Shown here: piece by piece, positions 1 to 10,227 of the stretch
Layout: every line of letters begins with the position of its first letter
How positions within the stretch are numbered: position 1 is the first letter of the stretch
Assembly: GCF_008369935.1 (NCBI RefSeq)
Contig: NZ_VTUZ01000001.1
Coordinates: 434,001-498,000 of the forward strand
From: Paraburkholderia panacisoli
GTDB lineage: Bacteria; Pseudomonadota; Gammaproteobacteria; Burkholderiales; Burkholderiaceae
Length of the DNA: 64,000 nt
Direction: 5' to 3'
The notes under the pieces: model-generated
Seen by the model: the letters and a program-made list of their open reading frames with translations, nothing else
Told to the model about the DNA's origin: nothing
Databases searched by the model: none
Position numbers and translations under genes: made by a program

Positions 1-917
1 TGTTGAGCGCCGGCCTGCTACGTCCGCAACCCTCGCTGGGCGCACTCGCGAATCCATTCGATACACCCGAGGCACTGCAGGCAACCACCGACTGGCTGCG
101 CGCGCTCGACGCCGCGCCGGCCCCGTTGCACCACGACCTCGCGGCGCCGCGCATCACGCGTCTTGGCCGCTACGCCGAACGGCTGCTCGGCTGGTTTCTG
201 CAGCACGGACCGGCGGCGCGGCTCGTCGCGGCGGGCGTGCCGTTGCGGCGCGCGGGCGTCACGCTCGGCGAATGCGATTTTCTCGTGCAGACACGCGAGG
301 GCGCGCGGCTGCATTGGGAGCTGGCGGTGAAGTGCTACCTGCATGCGGGCGACGGGCGCGCGCAGTTGGCGGACTACGTCGGTCCGAATCTGAAAGACCG
401 GTTCGATCTGAAGCTTGCGCATCTGTTGAACCACCAGTTGCCGTTGAGCGCGCGCGAAGAGTTCGCGTCGGTCGGTTATGCGGGGCCGTGGACGCCGCAG
501 ATGTTCATCAAAGGCTGGCTGTTTTACCGGCACGGCGAGACGCCGACGGATCCCGCCGAACTCGATCCGGCGCATGGGCGTGGCTGGTGGGTCACGCGCG
601 GCGATTGGCCGGCTTTCGCGGCGGCGCATGCAACGAAGTGGCGGTTGCTGCCGCGGATGGAATGGCTTGCGCCGAGGCGCGCGGAGTTCGAAGGGATGCA
701 GGAGGCGGAGCAGGCAAGCGAGCAATTTGACACCGCCGCCACGAGACCGCTTTACGTCGACGCGCAAGCTCTCGCTGCGCAGATATCACATCAACATGGA
801 CCGACGATGGTCGCCGCTTTTGCCGAGGACAGCGCCGGCCGTCTGAGCGAATGCTCGCGCGGCTTCATCGTGCCGGACGAGTGGCCCGAGCAGGCGCGGA
901 ACTATGCGCGGCAGTAA
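1..917 (+). CDS. DUF1853 family protein, 5'-truncated by window edge
   Basis: This is a conserved protein of unknown function. The reading frame is open from the first base, and the first residues (SAGLLRP) look like the middle of the usual DUF1853 opening (a Trp/Leu-rich segment ending SxxLL), so roughly 20 N-terminal residues probably lie outside the window. Visible features are the block GECDFLVQ followed by HWELAVKCYL at about residues 90-112, which resembles the acidic/Lys pattern of a nuclease-like fold, and a Trp-rich C-terminal half (GWWVTRGDWPAF). The stop is TAA, and the downstream neighbour thiD is convergent, 78 bases away. The family name comes from sequence memory and any nuclease role is speculative. 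Confidence 0.75.
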   Translation, partial: LSAGLLRPQPSLGALANPFDTPEALQATTDWLRALDAAPAPLHHDLAAPRITRLGRYAERLLGWFLQHGPAARLVAAGVPLRRAGVTLGECDFLVQTREGARLHWELAVKCYLHAGDGRAQLADYVGPNLKDRFDLKLAHLLNHQLPLSAREEFASVGYAGPWTPQMFIKGWLFYRHGETPTDPAELDPAHGRGWWVTRGDWPAFAAAHATKWRLLPRMEWLAPRRAEFEGMQEAEQASEQFDTAATRPLYVDAQALAAQISHQHGPTMVAAFAEDSAGRLSECSRGFIVPDEWPEQARNYARQ

Positions 918-995
918 CGGCGCAGCAAGCAGCCGAACGGCAACGCCTTCCTCACGCCGCCATCTGATGCAACGGCTCAACGCCCATCCCCAGCT

Positions 996-1802
996 TCACC
1001 ACCACCGATAAAAATGATGCACTGGCCCGACGCCGCCACCGACGTCGAGTCGATCGCTCGCTTGCAGCGCGCCGGTCAGATAAAGTTTCGCGTCGGCCAC
1101 CGCGCTCGCCAGATCGTCGCGTTGCGGAATCAGCGCCGCAATCGCCGACGACAGCGTGCAGCCCGTCCCATGCGTGTTCTTCACCGGCACGCGTGGGCCG
1201 CCCAGACGCAGCGCGCCGCTATCCTGCACCAGCCAGTCCGGACTGTCAGCCGCGCTCAGATGGCCGCCCTTCATCAGCACCGCGCGTGCGCCGAGCGCGC
1301 GCAGCGCTTCGCCTTGTTCGACCATGCCGGCTTCGTCGGCGGCGGGCTGAACGCCGAGCAGCGCGGCGGCTTCCGGCAGATTGGGCGTCAGCACATCGGC
1401 GAGCGGCAGCAGCTCGTCACGCACCGCCGCGACCGCATCGGGCAGCAGTAACGCATGATTGCTCTTCGAGATCATCACCGTGTCGAGCACGATGTGCTTC
1501 GGCTTGTGACGGCGCAGCGCATCCGCGACCGCACGGGCGATAGGTGCGTTCGCAAGCATGCCGATCTTCACCGCGTCGATGCGGATGTCGTCGAACACCG
1601 CGTCGAGTTGCGCGGTGATGAAGTCCGGGTCCGGCGCATGAATCGCGGTCACGCCGCGCGTGTTCTGCGCGGTCAGCGCGGTGATCACGCTCGCGCCATA
1701 CGCGCCGAGCGCCGAGAAAGCCTTCAGATCGGCCTGAATGCCGGCGCCGCCGCCGGAGTCGGAGCCGGCGATCGTCAGCACATTGGGAATCGGTTGAGTC
1801 AT
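996..1802 (-). CDS. thiD: Hydroxymethylpyrimidine/phosphomethylpyrimidine kinase
   Basis: ThiD phosphorylates HMP to HMP-P and then HMP-PP, the pyrimidine half of thiamine pyrophosphate, in the cytosol. The protein (268 aa from the ATG at 1802) starts with the ribokinase-like ThiD signature IAGSDSGGGAGIQAD at residues 11-25. It carries a central segment with LPEAAALLG and MKGGH, and ends with the anion-hole/catalytic motif THGTGCTLSSA. Length matches the family (about 265-270). A TTG two codons upstream (1808) would also be in frame, but ATG followed by TQPIPNVLTIAGSD is the natural start. It stands alone here, without other thi genes. The lplT gene upstream is in the same orientation, 57 bases away, so co-transcription is possible. 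Confidence 0.95.
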   Translation of the reverse strand: MTQPIPNVLTIAGSDSGGGAGIQADLKAFSALGAYGASVITALTAQNTRGVTAIHAPDPDFITAQLDAVFDDIRIDAVKIGMLANAPIARAVADALRRHKPKHIVLDTVMISKSNHALLLPDAVAAVRDELLPLADVLTPNLPEAAALLGVQPAADEAGMVEQGEALRALGARAVLMKGGHLSAADSPDWLVQDSGALRLGGPRVPVKNTHGTGCTLSSAIAALIPQRDDLASAVADAKLYLTGALQASDRLDVGGGVGPVHHFYRWW

Positions 1803-1859
1803 GGTCAAGCGAGGAGGAAGGAGGGCGCGGGCACGCGGTTCGAAAGCGACCCGCGCGGG

Positions 1860-3167
1860 TCAGTGCTTGGCTTCGCCGATCAGCGCGACCGAGTCGAACG
1901 CGCGCTGATTCGCCTGGTGGCGCCGCATCACGAACCACATCATCAGGCACACGAAGCTGCCGAACAGCACGATTACCGTGGCGACCGGCACGTCGAGCCA
2001 TACCAGTACCGCGTACAGGCACAGCATGACGAGCACGGAGAGATTTTCATTGAAGTTCTGCACGGCGATCGAGTGACCCGCCGACAGCAGCACGTGGCCG
2101 CGATGTTGCAGCAACGCATTCATCGGCACCACGAAAAAGCCCGACAGGCCGCCCACCACCATCAGGAAGATGTACGCGAAGATCAGATAGCCCGGCACAT
2201 GCATGCGGCCGAAATATACCCCCCAATTCGCGGGGAACAGGTCGCGCGTGTAGAACGCCATCAGCATCACGGCGACACCCATCATGATGCCGACCGGCAG
2301 TACCGACAGCGACTTCTTCAACGGCACGCGCGAGGCCGCGAAGATCGCGCCGGCCGCTACGCCGACGGCCACCACCGCCTGCAGGATGGCCGCCTCGGAC
2401 AGCGACATGCCGAGCGACACCTCGGCCCACTTCAGCACGATGAATTGCAGCGTCGCGCCGGCGCCCCAGAACAGCGTGGTGACCGCAAGCGAAATCTGGC
2501 CGAGCTTGTCGCGCCACAGCACGAGGAAACAGTCGGCGAAATCGGTGATGAGCCTGATCGGGCCGCGTTCCTGTTTCGGGTAACGCGCGCCGGTGTCGGG
2601 AATGCGCAGATTGAACAGCGCGGCGATGACGTAGATGCCCATGATCACGAGCATCGCCGCTTCGGCCGGCGTGTGGACGGTGGGGATGTGCACCCTGAGG
2701 ATCGGCGCGGCGATGTGCGGACTGATCAACGCGCCGCCGAGCACCGTGCCCAGAATGATCGAGCCGACCGTGGTGCCCTCGATCCAGCCGTTCGCGGCGA
2801 CCAGCCGGTCAGGCGGCAGCAGTTCGGTGAGGATGCCGTACTTGGCGGGCGAGTAGGCCGCCGCGCCAAAGCCGACGATGCCGTACGCAAAGAGCGGATG
2901 CGCTCCGATCAGCATCGTGATGCAGCCGACCACCTTGATGGTGTTGGTGACGAACATCACGCGTCCTTTCGGACGGGAGTCGGCGAAGGCGCCCACGAAC
3001 GCAGCGAGCACGACGTACGACAGCACAAAAAACAGCTTGAGCAGCGGCGTCATCCAGTTCGGGGCGTGAAGATCTTTCAGCAGTGCGATAGCAGCGATCA
3101 GAAGCGCATTGTCGGCCAGCGACGAAAAAAACTGCGCGGCCATGATGGTGTAAAAACCTTTTTTCAT
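1860..3167 (-). CDS. lplT: Lysophospholipid transporter LplT (MFS)
   Basis: This is an inner-membrane major facilitator superfamily protein. LplT flips lyso-phospholipids from the outer to the inner leaflet of the inner membrane for reacylation. The protein is predicted as about 12 hydrophobic helices with the family's opening MKKGFYTIMAAQFFSSLADN and the loop ADSRPKGRVM between helices 2 and 3. I chose the ATG at 3167 (435 aa) because the 30 residues encoded upstream to 3257 are Arg/Gly-rich and unlike the family N-terminus. No acyltransferase (aas) gene is adjacent, unlike the enterobacterial lplT-aas pair. The gene is divergent from alr across 218 bases. Confidence 0.9.
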   Translation of the reverse strand: MKKGFYTIMAAQFFSSLADNALLIAAIALLKDLHAPNWMTPLLKLFFVLSYVVLAAFVGAFADSRPKGRVMFVTNTIKVVGCITMLIGAHPLFAYGIVGFGAAAYSPAKYGILTELLPPDRLVAANGWIEGTTVGSIILGTVLGGALISPHIAAPILRVHIPTVHTPAEAAMLVIMGIYVIAALFNLRIPDTGARYPKQERGPIRLITDFADCFLVLWRDKLGQISLAVTTLFWGAGATLQFIVLKWAEVSLGMSLSEAAILQAVVAVGVAAGAIFAASRVPLKKSLSVLPVGIMMGVAVMLMAFYTRDLFPANWGVYFGRMHVPGYLIFAYIFLMVVGGLSGFFVVPMNALLQHRGHVLLSAGHSIAVQNFNENLSVLVMLCLYAVLVWLDVPVATVIVLFGSFVCLMMWFVMRRHQANQRAFDSVALIGEAKH

Positions 3168-3385
3168 CTGATGCGATGCTGTCCTCGCTGCGGTCTGTCC
3201 GCCCCGGCCGTTTGCAATACGTCCGGGCTTATGCCGTTCGAAATGGGTTGTGCGCACGGCTTTATATCATGAAAATAGCTGGATTCGGACTAGCAGAATC
3301 CTTGATCGCACCGCCCAGCGGGCTGCCGAGCGTTGAAAACGCCCAGTAAGCCGCTGATTCGCAAGCGTCTTTACGAAAATATCCC

Positions 3386-4456
3386 ATGCCGCGTCCCCTC
3401 TCAGCCACGATTCACACCGCCGCACTCGCCAATAATCTTGCCGTCGCGCGCCGCTATGCGCCGAAATCCAAAATCTGGGCCGTCGTCAAGGCCAACGCTT
3501 ATGGACATGGTCTCGCGCGGGCCTTTCCTGGTTTGCGCGCAACCGACGGCTTTGGTTTGCTGGACCTCGAAGAAGCCGTGAAGTTGCGTGAATTGGGCTG
3601 GGCCGGGCCGATTCTCCTGCTCGAAGGCTTCTTTCGTCCGACCGATATCGACGTGATCGACCGCTACAGCCTCACCACCGCGCTGCATTCGGACGAACAG
3701 TTGCGCATGCTCGAAATGGCGCGTCTGTCGAAACCCGTCAACATCCAGTTGAAGATGAACACCGGGATGAACCGGCTCGGCTACACGGTGGAAAAATTCC
3801 GCGCAGCGTGGGAGCGGGCGCGCGCCTGCCAGGGCGTCGGTCAGATCACCTTGATGACCCACTTTTCGGATGCCGACGGCGAGCGCGGCATCGCTTACCA
3901 GATGGAAGCGTTCGAGCGCGGTGCGCAAGGCATTGCCGGCGCGCGCAGCCTCTCCAATTCGGCGGCTACGCTGTGGCATCCCAACGCGCATTTCGACTGG
4001 GTGCGCCCGGGCATCATGCTGTACGGCGCGTCGCCGTCGGGCGTGACGGCGGCGATCGAAGGCACCGGGCTGCAGCCGGCGATGACGCTCACGTCGGAAC
4101 TGATCGCGGTGCAAATGCTCAATGAAGGCAGCACGGTCGGCTACGGTTCGGCGTTCAAGGCGCGCGCGCCGATGCGCATCGGCGTGGTCGCTTGCGGGTA
4201 CGCGGACGGCTATCCGCGGGTCGCGCCGGAAGGCACGCCGGTGATCGTCGACGGTGTGCGCACGCGGGTCGTCGGGCGCGTGTCGATGGACATGCTAACC
4301 GTCGATTTGACGCCGGTGCCGACCGCCAACATCGGCTCGCGGGTCGAGCTGTGGGGCAACGCGCTGCCGATCGACGACGTCGCGCAGGCGTGTGGCACGA
4401 TCGGCTATGAGCTGATGTGCGCGGTGGCGCCGCGCGTGCCGGTGCGCGCGGAGTAA
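3386..4456 (+). CDS. alr: Alanine racemase
   Basis: This PLP enzyme interconverts L- and D-alanine for peptidoglycan synthesis. It is 356 aa, the size of the short Alr/DadX type. The PLP lysine is K35 in [12 protein letters not shown]130 lies in [10 protein letters not shown]; the second catalytic base is Y253 in VGYGSAFKA, followed by CGYADGYPR. The C-terminal beta domain is present and ends in RVPVR. The start ATG lies directly before PRPLSATIH, the usual N-terminus. radA follows 234 bases downstream on the same strand. No D-amino-acid dehydrogenase is next to it, so a biosynthetic role is more likely than a catabolic DadX role, but the sequence does not decide that. Confidence 0.96.
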   Translation: MPRPLSATIHTAALANNLAVARRYAPKSKIWAVVKANAYGHGLARAFPGLRATDGFGLLDLEEAVKLRELGWAGPILLLEGFFRPTDIDVIDRYSLTTALHSDEQLRMLEMARLSKPVNIQLKMNTGMNRLGYTVEKFRAAWERARACQGVGQITLMTHFSDADGERGIAYQMEAFERGAQGIAGARSLSNSAATLWHPNAHFDWVRPGIMLYGASPSGVTAAIEGTGLQPAMTLTSELIAVQMLNEGSTVGYGSAFKARAPMRIGVVACGYADGYPRVAPEGTPVIVDGVRTRVVGRVSMDMLTVDLTPVPTANIGSRVELWGNALPIDDVAQACGTIGYELMCAVAPRVPVRAE

Positions 4457-4690
4457 TAACGCGTCGCGTAAGCGTCGTTGCGGGCGGCTGCTGGTTTGCG
4501 GTTTGCGATGCGCGGCGCGGGTCGTCGGGTGGTAAGCGGCTGCGCTTTCGTCCGGCTTGCCGCTGCGCCTCTCGCGAGGTTCGTGGCGTCGCTCCGTGCA
4601 CCGCTCGTCACCGCGTCAGCGTTTGCCGCTCCCAGGCGACACGCCCATCACCTGCATCAATCCCAAGAACAGCAACACAGGCAATCACGC

Positions 4691-6067
4691 GTGGCTAAAC
4701 CCAAAACGTTGTACATCTGCAGTGAATGCGGCGGGCAATCGCCGAAATGGGCCGGCCAGTGCCCGTCATGCAATGCATGGAACACGCTGGTCGAATCGGT
4801 GGCGGAAACGCCGTCCACGCACCGCTTCCAGTCGCTTGCGAAGAGCGCGCCGGTGCGCCGTCTGGCCGATATCGACGCGTCCGACGTGCCGCGTTTCTCC
4901 ACCGGCGTCAGCGAATTCGACCGCGTGCTCGGCGGTGGTCTGGTGCCGGGCGGCGTGGTGCTGATCGGCGGCGATCCGGGCATTGGCAAATCGACGCTGC
5001 TCTTGCAATCGCTCGCGGAAATCGCCGCCGACAAACGCGCGCTCTATATCAGCGGCGAAGAGTCAGCCGCGCAGATTGCGTTGCGCGCGCAACGGCTTTC
5101 GTTGCTGGAGCCGGGTTCGAAGGCGAGCGAACTGCAATTACTCGCGGAAATCCAGCTCGAAAAAATCCAGGCGACGATCACCGAGCAGCGCCCCGACGTC
5201 GCGGTGATCGACTCGATCCAGACGGTCTATTCAGACGCGCTGACTTCCGCGCCGGGCTCGGTCGCACAAGTTCGCGAGTGCGCGGCGCAATTGACCCGCA
5301 TCGCCAAGCAGTCGGGCACCACCATCATCATGGTCGGCCATGTGACCAAGGAAGGCGCGCTGGCGGGGCCGCGCGTGCTCGAACACATCGTCGATACGGT
5401 GCTGTACTTCGAAGGCGACACGCACTCGTCGTACCGTCTCGTGCGCGCGATCAAGAACCGCTTCGGCGCGGTCAACGAACTCGGCGTGTTCGCGATGACC
5501 GAGCGCGGCCTGCGCGGTGTGGCCAATCCTTCGGCGCTGTTTCTGTCGCAGCACGAGCAGTCGGTGCCGGGGTCGTGCGTGCTGGTGACTCAGGAGGGCA
5601 CACGGCCGCTGCTGGTCGAAGTGCAGGCGCTGGTGGACGCGGCCAATGCGCCGAATCCGCGGCGGCTCGCGGTCGGCCTGGAGCAGAACCGGCTGGCGAT
5701 GTTGCTCGCCGTGCTGCATCGGCATGCGGGGATCGCGTGCTTCGATCAGGACGTGTTTCTGAACGCGGTCGGCGGCGTGAAGATCACCGAGCCCGCCGCC
5801 GATCTGTCCGTGCTGCTTGCGATTCACTCGTCGATGCGCAACAAGCCGCTGCCCAAGGGGCTGGTGGTGTTCGGCGAAGTGGGCCTCGCCGGCGAGATCC
5901 GGCCGTCGCCGCGGGGTCAGGAACGGCTGAAGGAAGCGGCCAAACTGGGCTTCTCGGTCGCGGTCATTCCGAAGGCCAATGCGCCGAAACAGCCGATCGA
6001 AGGCTTACAGGTCGTTGCGGTCGAACGGATCGAACAGGCTATCGATCGGGTCCGCACGCTTGAATAG
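4691..6067 (+). CDS. radA: DNA repair protein RadA
   Basis: RadA (Sms) is a RecA-like ATPase/helicase that promotes branch migration and processing of recombination intermediates. From the GTG at 4691 the protein has 458 aa, the normal length. It opens with AKPKTLYICSECGG and a C4 zinc finger (C10, C13, C24, C27). Next come the Walker A motif GGDPGIGKSTLL, the family-specific KNRFG motif (in KNRFGAVNE), and a C-terminal Lon-protease-like domain with the pattern EVGLAGEIRP. The open frame continues upstream to 4478, but that stretch is Ala/Arg-rich and not part of the family. The 234 bases between alr and this start show no other gene. Confidence 0.96.
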   Translation: MAKPKTLYICSECGGQSPKWAGQCPSCNAWNTLVESVAETPSTHRFQSLAKSAPVRRLADIDASDVPRFSTGVSEFDRVLGGGLVPGGVVLIGGDPGIGKSTLLLQSLAEIAADKRALYISGEESAAQIALRAQRLSLLEPGSKASELQLLAEIQLEKIQATITEQRPDVAVIDSIQTVYSDALTSAPGSVAQVRECAAQLTRIAKQSGTTIIMVGHVTKEGALAGPRVLEHIVDTVLYFEGDTHSSYRLVRAIKNRFGAVNELGVFAMTERGLRGVANPSALFLSQHEQSVPGSCVLVTQEGTRPLLVEVQALVDAANAPNPRRLAVGLEQNRLAMLLAVLHRHAGIACFDQDVFLNAVGGVKITEPAADLSVLLAIHSSMRNKPLPKGLVVFGEVGLAGEIRPSPRGQERLKEAAKLGFSVAVIPKANAPKQPIEGLQVVAVERIEQAIDRVRTLE

Positions 6068-6173
6068 ACGGAGCTGCGGCGTCTGTGGACGGCTAGGGCG
6101 CTGTAATGTCCCGTAAATATATTCATATCGGCTGTAACCTGAATGGAATTCCTTTTTCCTAAGCTGCGAGGGT

Positions 6174-6473
6174 ATGCATCCCTTCCGATGCCCGAAAAAG
6201 GATCGCGCCTTGAAAGAGTCATATGAAACCCTAGCCGAGCGGCCGATACAGGTGCGTGGCTGCCGTGTGTCAGCACCGATTCGCCAGCCGTGGGGCGGCG
6301 CTTGCCGGATTGTCGAGTGGATCGACACGGCGGGGCAGATATCGCGGCGGGTGGTGGCCGAAGACGCCACGGCCGACGAGGTGCGCGCCACGATCAACCG
6401 TCACGTGGAAGGCCGCAAGCACCTGCTATACGACGACGAAAAGTCGCCGCGCCAGACTTTGCCGCGGCGCTGA
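6174..6473 (+). CDS. Small conserved hypothetical protein (DUF2866-like)
   Basis: This small basic protein of about 90-99 aa has the core pattern RGCRVSAPI, PWGGACRIVEW, RRVVAEDATADEV and HVEGRKHLL. It resembles a small family found in Burkholderia relatives (DUF2866, from memory); no function is known. Either the ATG at 6174 or the TTG at 6210 could be the start. The TTG has the better ribosome site (AAGGA about 7 bases upstream), which would give an 87-residue protein. It has no signal peptide or membrane segment. It ends one base before the stop of the convergent CoA-transferase-type gene. Confidence 0.6.
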   Translation: MHPFRCPKKDRALKESYETLAERPIQVRGCRVSAPIRQPWGGACRIVEWIDTAGQISRRVVAEDATADEVRATINRHVEGRKHLLYDDEKSPRQTLPRR

Positions 6474-6474
6474 G

Positions 6475-7620
6475 TCAGCTGAGTGCAGCGTCGCCGTCGG
6501 TTTCGCCCACATTTTCACTCGCGCTCGCTGCCGCATACGCCTGCGGATTGAACAGCTGATGCCGCGCGGCTTCCGCCGCAGTCAGCACCGGCGACACACA
6601 GCAGTCGAGCGGCTCCAGCAACACCACCCAGTCTTCCAGCGCACGCGCGCCGATCACGTCGGCCAATTCCCGCGTGAGCGCGACGGCATCCGGGCCGCCG
6701 ATCGCCTGGCCGAGGCTCCAGTGGCGCGTCGCCCACTCGGGCCGGTCGAGCGCCATGCACAACGTTTCCCAGAATTTCAGTTCGAGCGCGCCGACCGCGA
6801 GCCAGCGGTGGTCGAGCGTGCGGTACAGGTTGTAGCAGGGCACGCCGCCGTTCAGCAGACCGGCACCGGCGGCCGGCGCAGCGCCTTCGTTGGCGAGCGC
6901 GACCTGCGCGACGACGTTGTGCGCGTAGGTGACATGGGCCATCGACACGTCGACGAAGCGGCCTTCGCCGCCGCGCGACACATGCCAGAGCGCGGCGAGA
7001 ATCTGCGTGACCGCGCTCAACGCGCCGCCGAGCAGGTCGGCGATCTGGAAATTCGGCACGATCGGCGTGCCGTCGCGGCTTGCCAACTGATCGAGCACGC
7101 CCGCATAACCGATGTAGTTCAGATCGTGTCCGGCGTGATCCGCGAACGGGCCGCTCGCGCCATAGCCGCTGATCGCGCAGTAGACGAGCCGCGGGTTGTC
7201 CGCGCGCAGTGTCGCGTAGTCGAGGCCGAGCCGCTCCATCACGCCGGGACGGAAGCTCTCGATCAGCACGTCCGCTTGCGCCGCGAGCGCGCGCAACACG
7301 TTGCGTCCCGCTTCGGATTTGAGGTCGAGGCGCGTCTCGCGCTTGCCGCGATTCACGAGCCGGTAGAAGGCGCCGGGCCGCCCGGCCACGCGGTCGGCCG
7401 ACGACTGCATCATCGTGCGGGTGGGGTCGCCTGCGCCGGGCGCTTCGATCTTCAGCACGTCGGCGCCGAGTTCGGCGAGCCGCAGCGCGGCCACCGGGCC
7501 TGGCAGCAGGCGCGTCAGGTCGAGTACGCGCAGTCCTTGCAGCGCGGGCGGCGGCGCCTCGGACAAAGCGGGCGCTGCGGCCGATGACTCGGATGATGAT
7601 GTCGCTGAAGACAAAGCCAA
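6475..7620 (-). CDS. CaiB/BaiF CoA-transferase family protein, alpha-methylacyl-CoA racemase-like
   Basis: This class III CoA-transferase fold protein has 381 aa as drawn. It most resembles alpha-methylacyl-CoA racemase, which epimerises (2R)- and (2S)-methylacyl-CoAs so that branched fatty acids can enter beta-oxidation. The residues used by the mycobacterial racemase (H126, D156, E241) have counterparts with exactly the same spacing: H165 in GHDLNYIGYAG, D195 in QIADLLGG and E280 in VGALELKFW. CoA-binding features near the N-terminus are LQGLRVLDLTRLLPGP and NRGKRETRLDL. The start is uncertain: TTG codons at 7620 and 7614 precede a Ser/Ala-rich leader before the domain starts at about residue 27. 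It lies 40 bases downstream of yheS on the same strand. Confidence 0.85.
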   Translation of the reverse strand: MALSSATSSSESSAAAPALSEAPPPALQGLRVLDLTRLLPGPVAALRLAELGADVLKIEAPGAGDPTRTMMQSSADRVAGRPGAFYRLVNRGKRETRLDLKSEAGRNVLRALAAQADVLIESFRPGVMERLGLDYATLRADNPRLVYCAISGYGASGPFADHAGHDLNYIGYAGVLDQLASRDGTPIVPNFQIADLLGGALSAVTQILAALWHVSRGGEGRFVDVSMAHVTYAHNVVAQVALANEGAAPAAGAGLLNGGVPCYNLYRTLDHRWLAVGALELKFWETLCMALDRPEWATRHWSLGQAIGGPDAVALTRELADVIGARALEDWVVLLEPLDCCVSPVLTAAEAARHQLFNPQAYAAASASENVGETDGDAALS

Positions 7621-7660
7621 CCTCCCGCCGGTGGCGGCGCGGACCGCATACAGCGTGCCG

Positions 7661-9601
<1,941 letters not shown>

Positions 9602-9737
9602 GAAGAGGCCGGCGGAAGAAAACCGCTATTTTAGACTGCCCGGCCCGGCACCGGGCGCTCAGTGGGGATCGGCCATTCGGCCGACTGTTCTGCCGCGGCT
9701 TTTGGCATAGACTGACGGCTTTCACGGGGGAGCACAC

Positions 9738-10217
9738 ATGACATCGATTTATTCGTTTTCGGCTCGCACGCTTGGCGGCGAGCAGGTGAGTCTCACGCCG
9801 TATCAAGGCAAGGTTCTGCTGATCGTCAACACGGCCAGCGAATGCGGATTCACGCCGCAGTACGCGGGCTTGCAGAAGCTGTTCGACACCTACGCGGCGC
9901 GCGGGCTCGCGGTACTCGGTTTCCCATGCAACCAGTTCGGCAAACAGGAGCCGGGCGACGCTGCGCAGATCGGCAGTTTCTGCGAGAAGAATTACGGCGT
10001 GACTTTCCCGATGTTCGACAAGATCGACGTGAACGGGCCGAACGCGCATCCGCTGTTCCGCTATCTGACGGGCGAGGCGCCGGGCTTGCTGGGCCTGGAG
10101 GCGATCAAGTGGAATTTCACCAAGTTTCTGATCGGCCGTGACGGCAACGTCGTCAAGCGCTATGCGCCGCTGACCAAGCCCGAGGCGATCACCGGGGATA
10201 TCGAAAAGCTGCTGTGA
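9738..10217 (+). CDS. Glutathione peroxidase family protein
   Basis: This thiol peroxidase of the GPx/BtuE type reduces hydrogen peroxide and organic hydroperoxides, usually with thioredoxin in bacteria. It has 159 aa, a normal length. The peroxidatic cysteine is C36 in NTASECGFTPQY. The catalytic Gln is in FGKQEPG, the Trp/Asn pair in IKWNFTKFL, and a possible resolving Cys in FCEKNYGVTFP. It is a Cys enzyme, not a selenoprotein, since C36 is encoded by TGC. There is no signal peptide, so it is cytosolic. The start ATG follows GGGGGAG about 7 bases upstream. It faces the cardiolipin synthase gene, with only 10 bases between the two stops. Confidence 0.93.
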   Translation: MTSIYSFSARTLGGEQVSLTPYQGKVLLIVNTASECGFTPQYAGLQKLFDTYAARGLAVLGFPCNQFGKQEPGDAAQIGSFCEKNYGVTFPMFDKIDVNGPNAHPLFRYLTGEAPGLLGLEAIKWNFTKFLIGRDGNVVKRYAPLTKPEAITGDIEKLL

Positions 10218-10227
10218 GGCGAGAGCC

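Noticed and set aside
1455..3272. A 605-codon open frame antisense to lplT and thiD
   Set aside because: Two well recognised genes occupy the other strand; the translation is Arg/His/Gln-rich noise.
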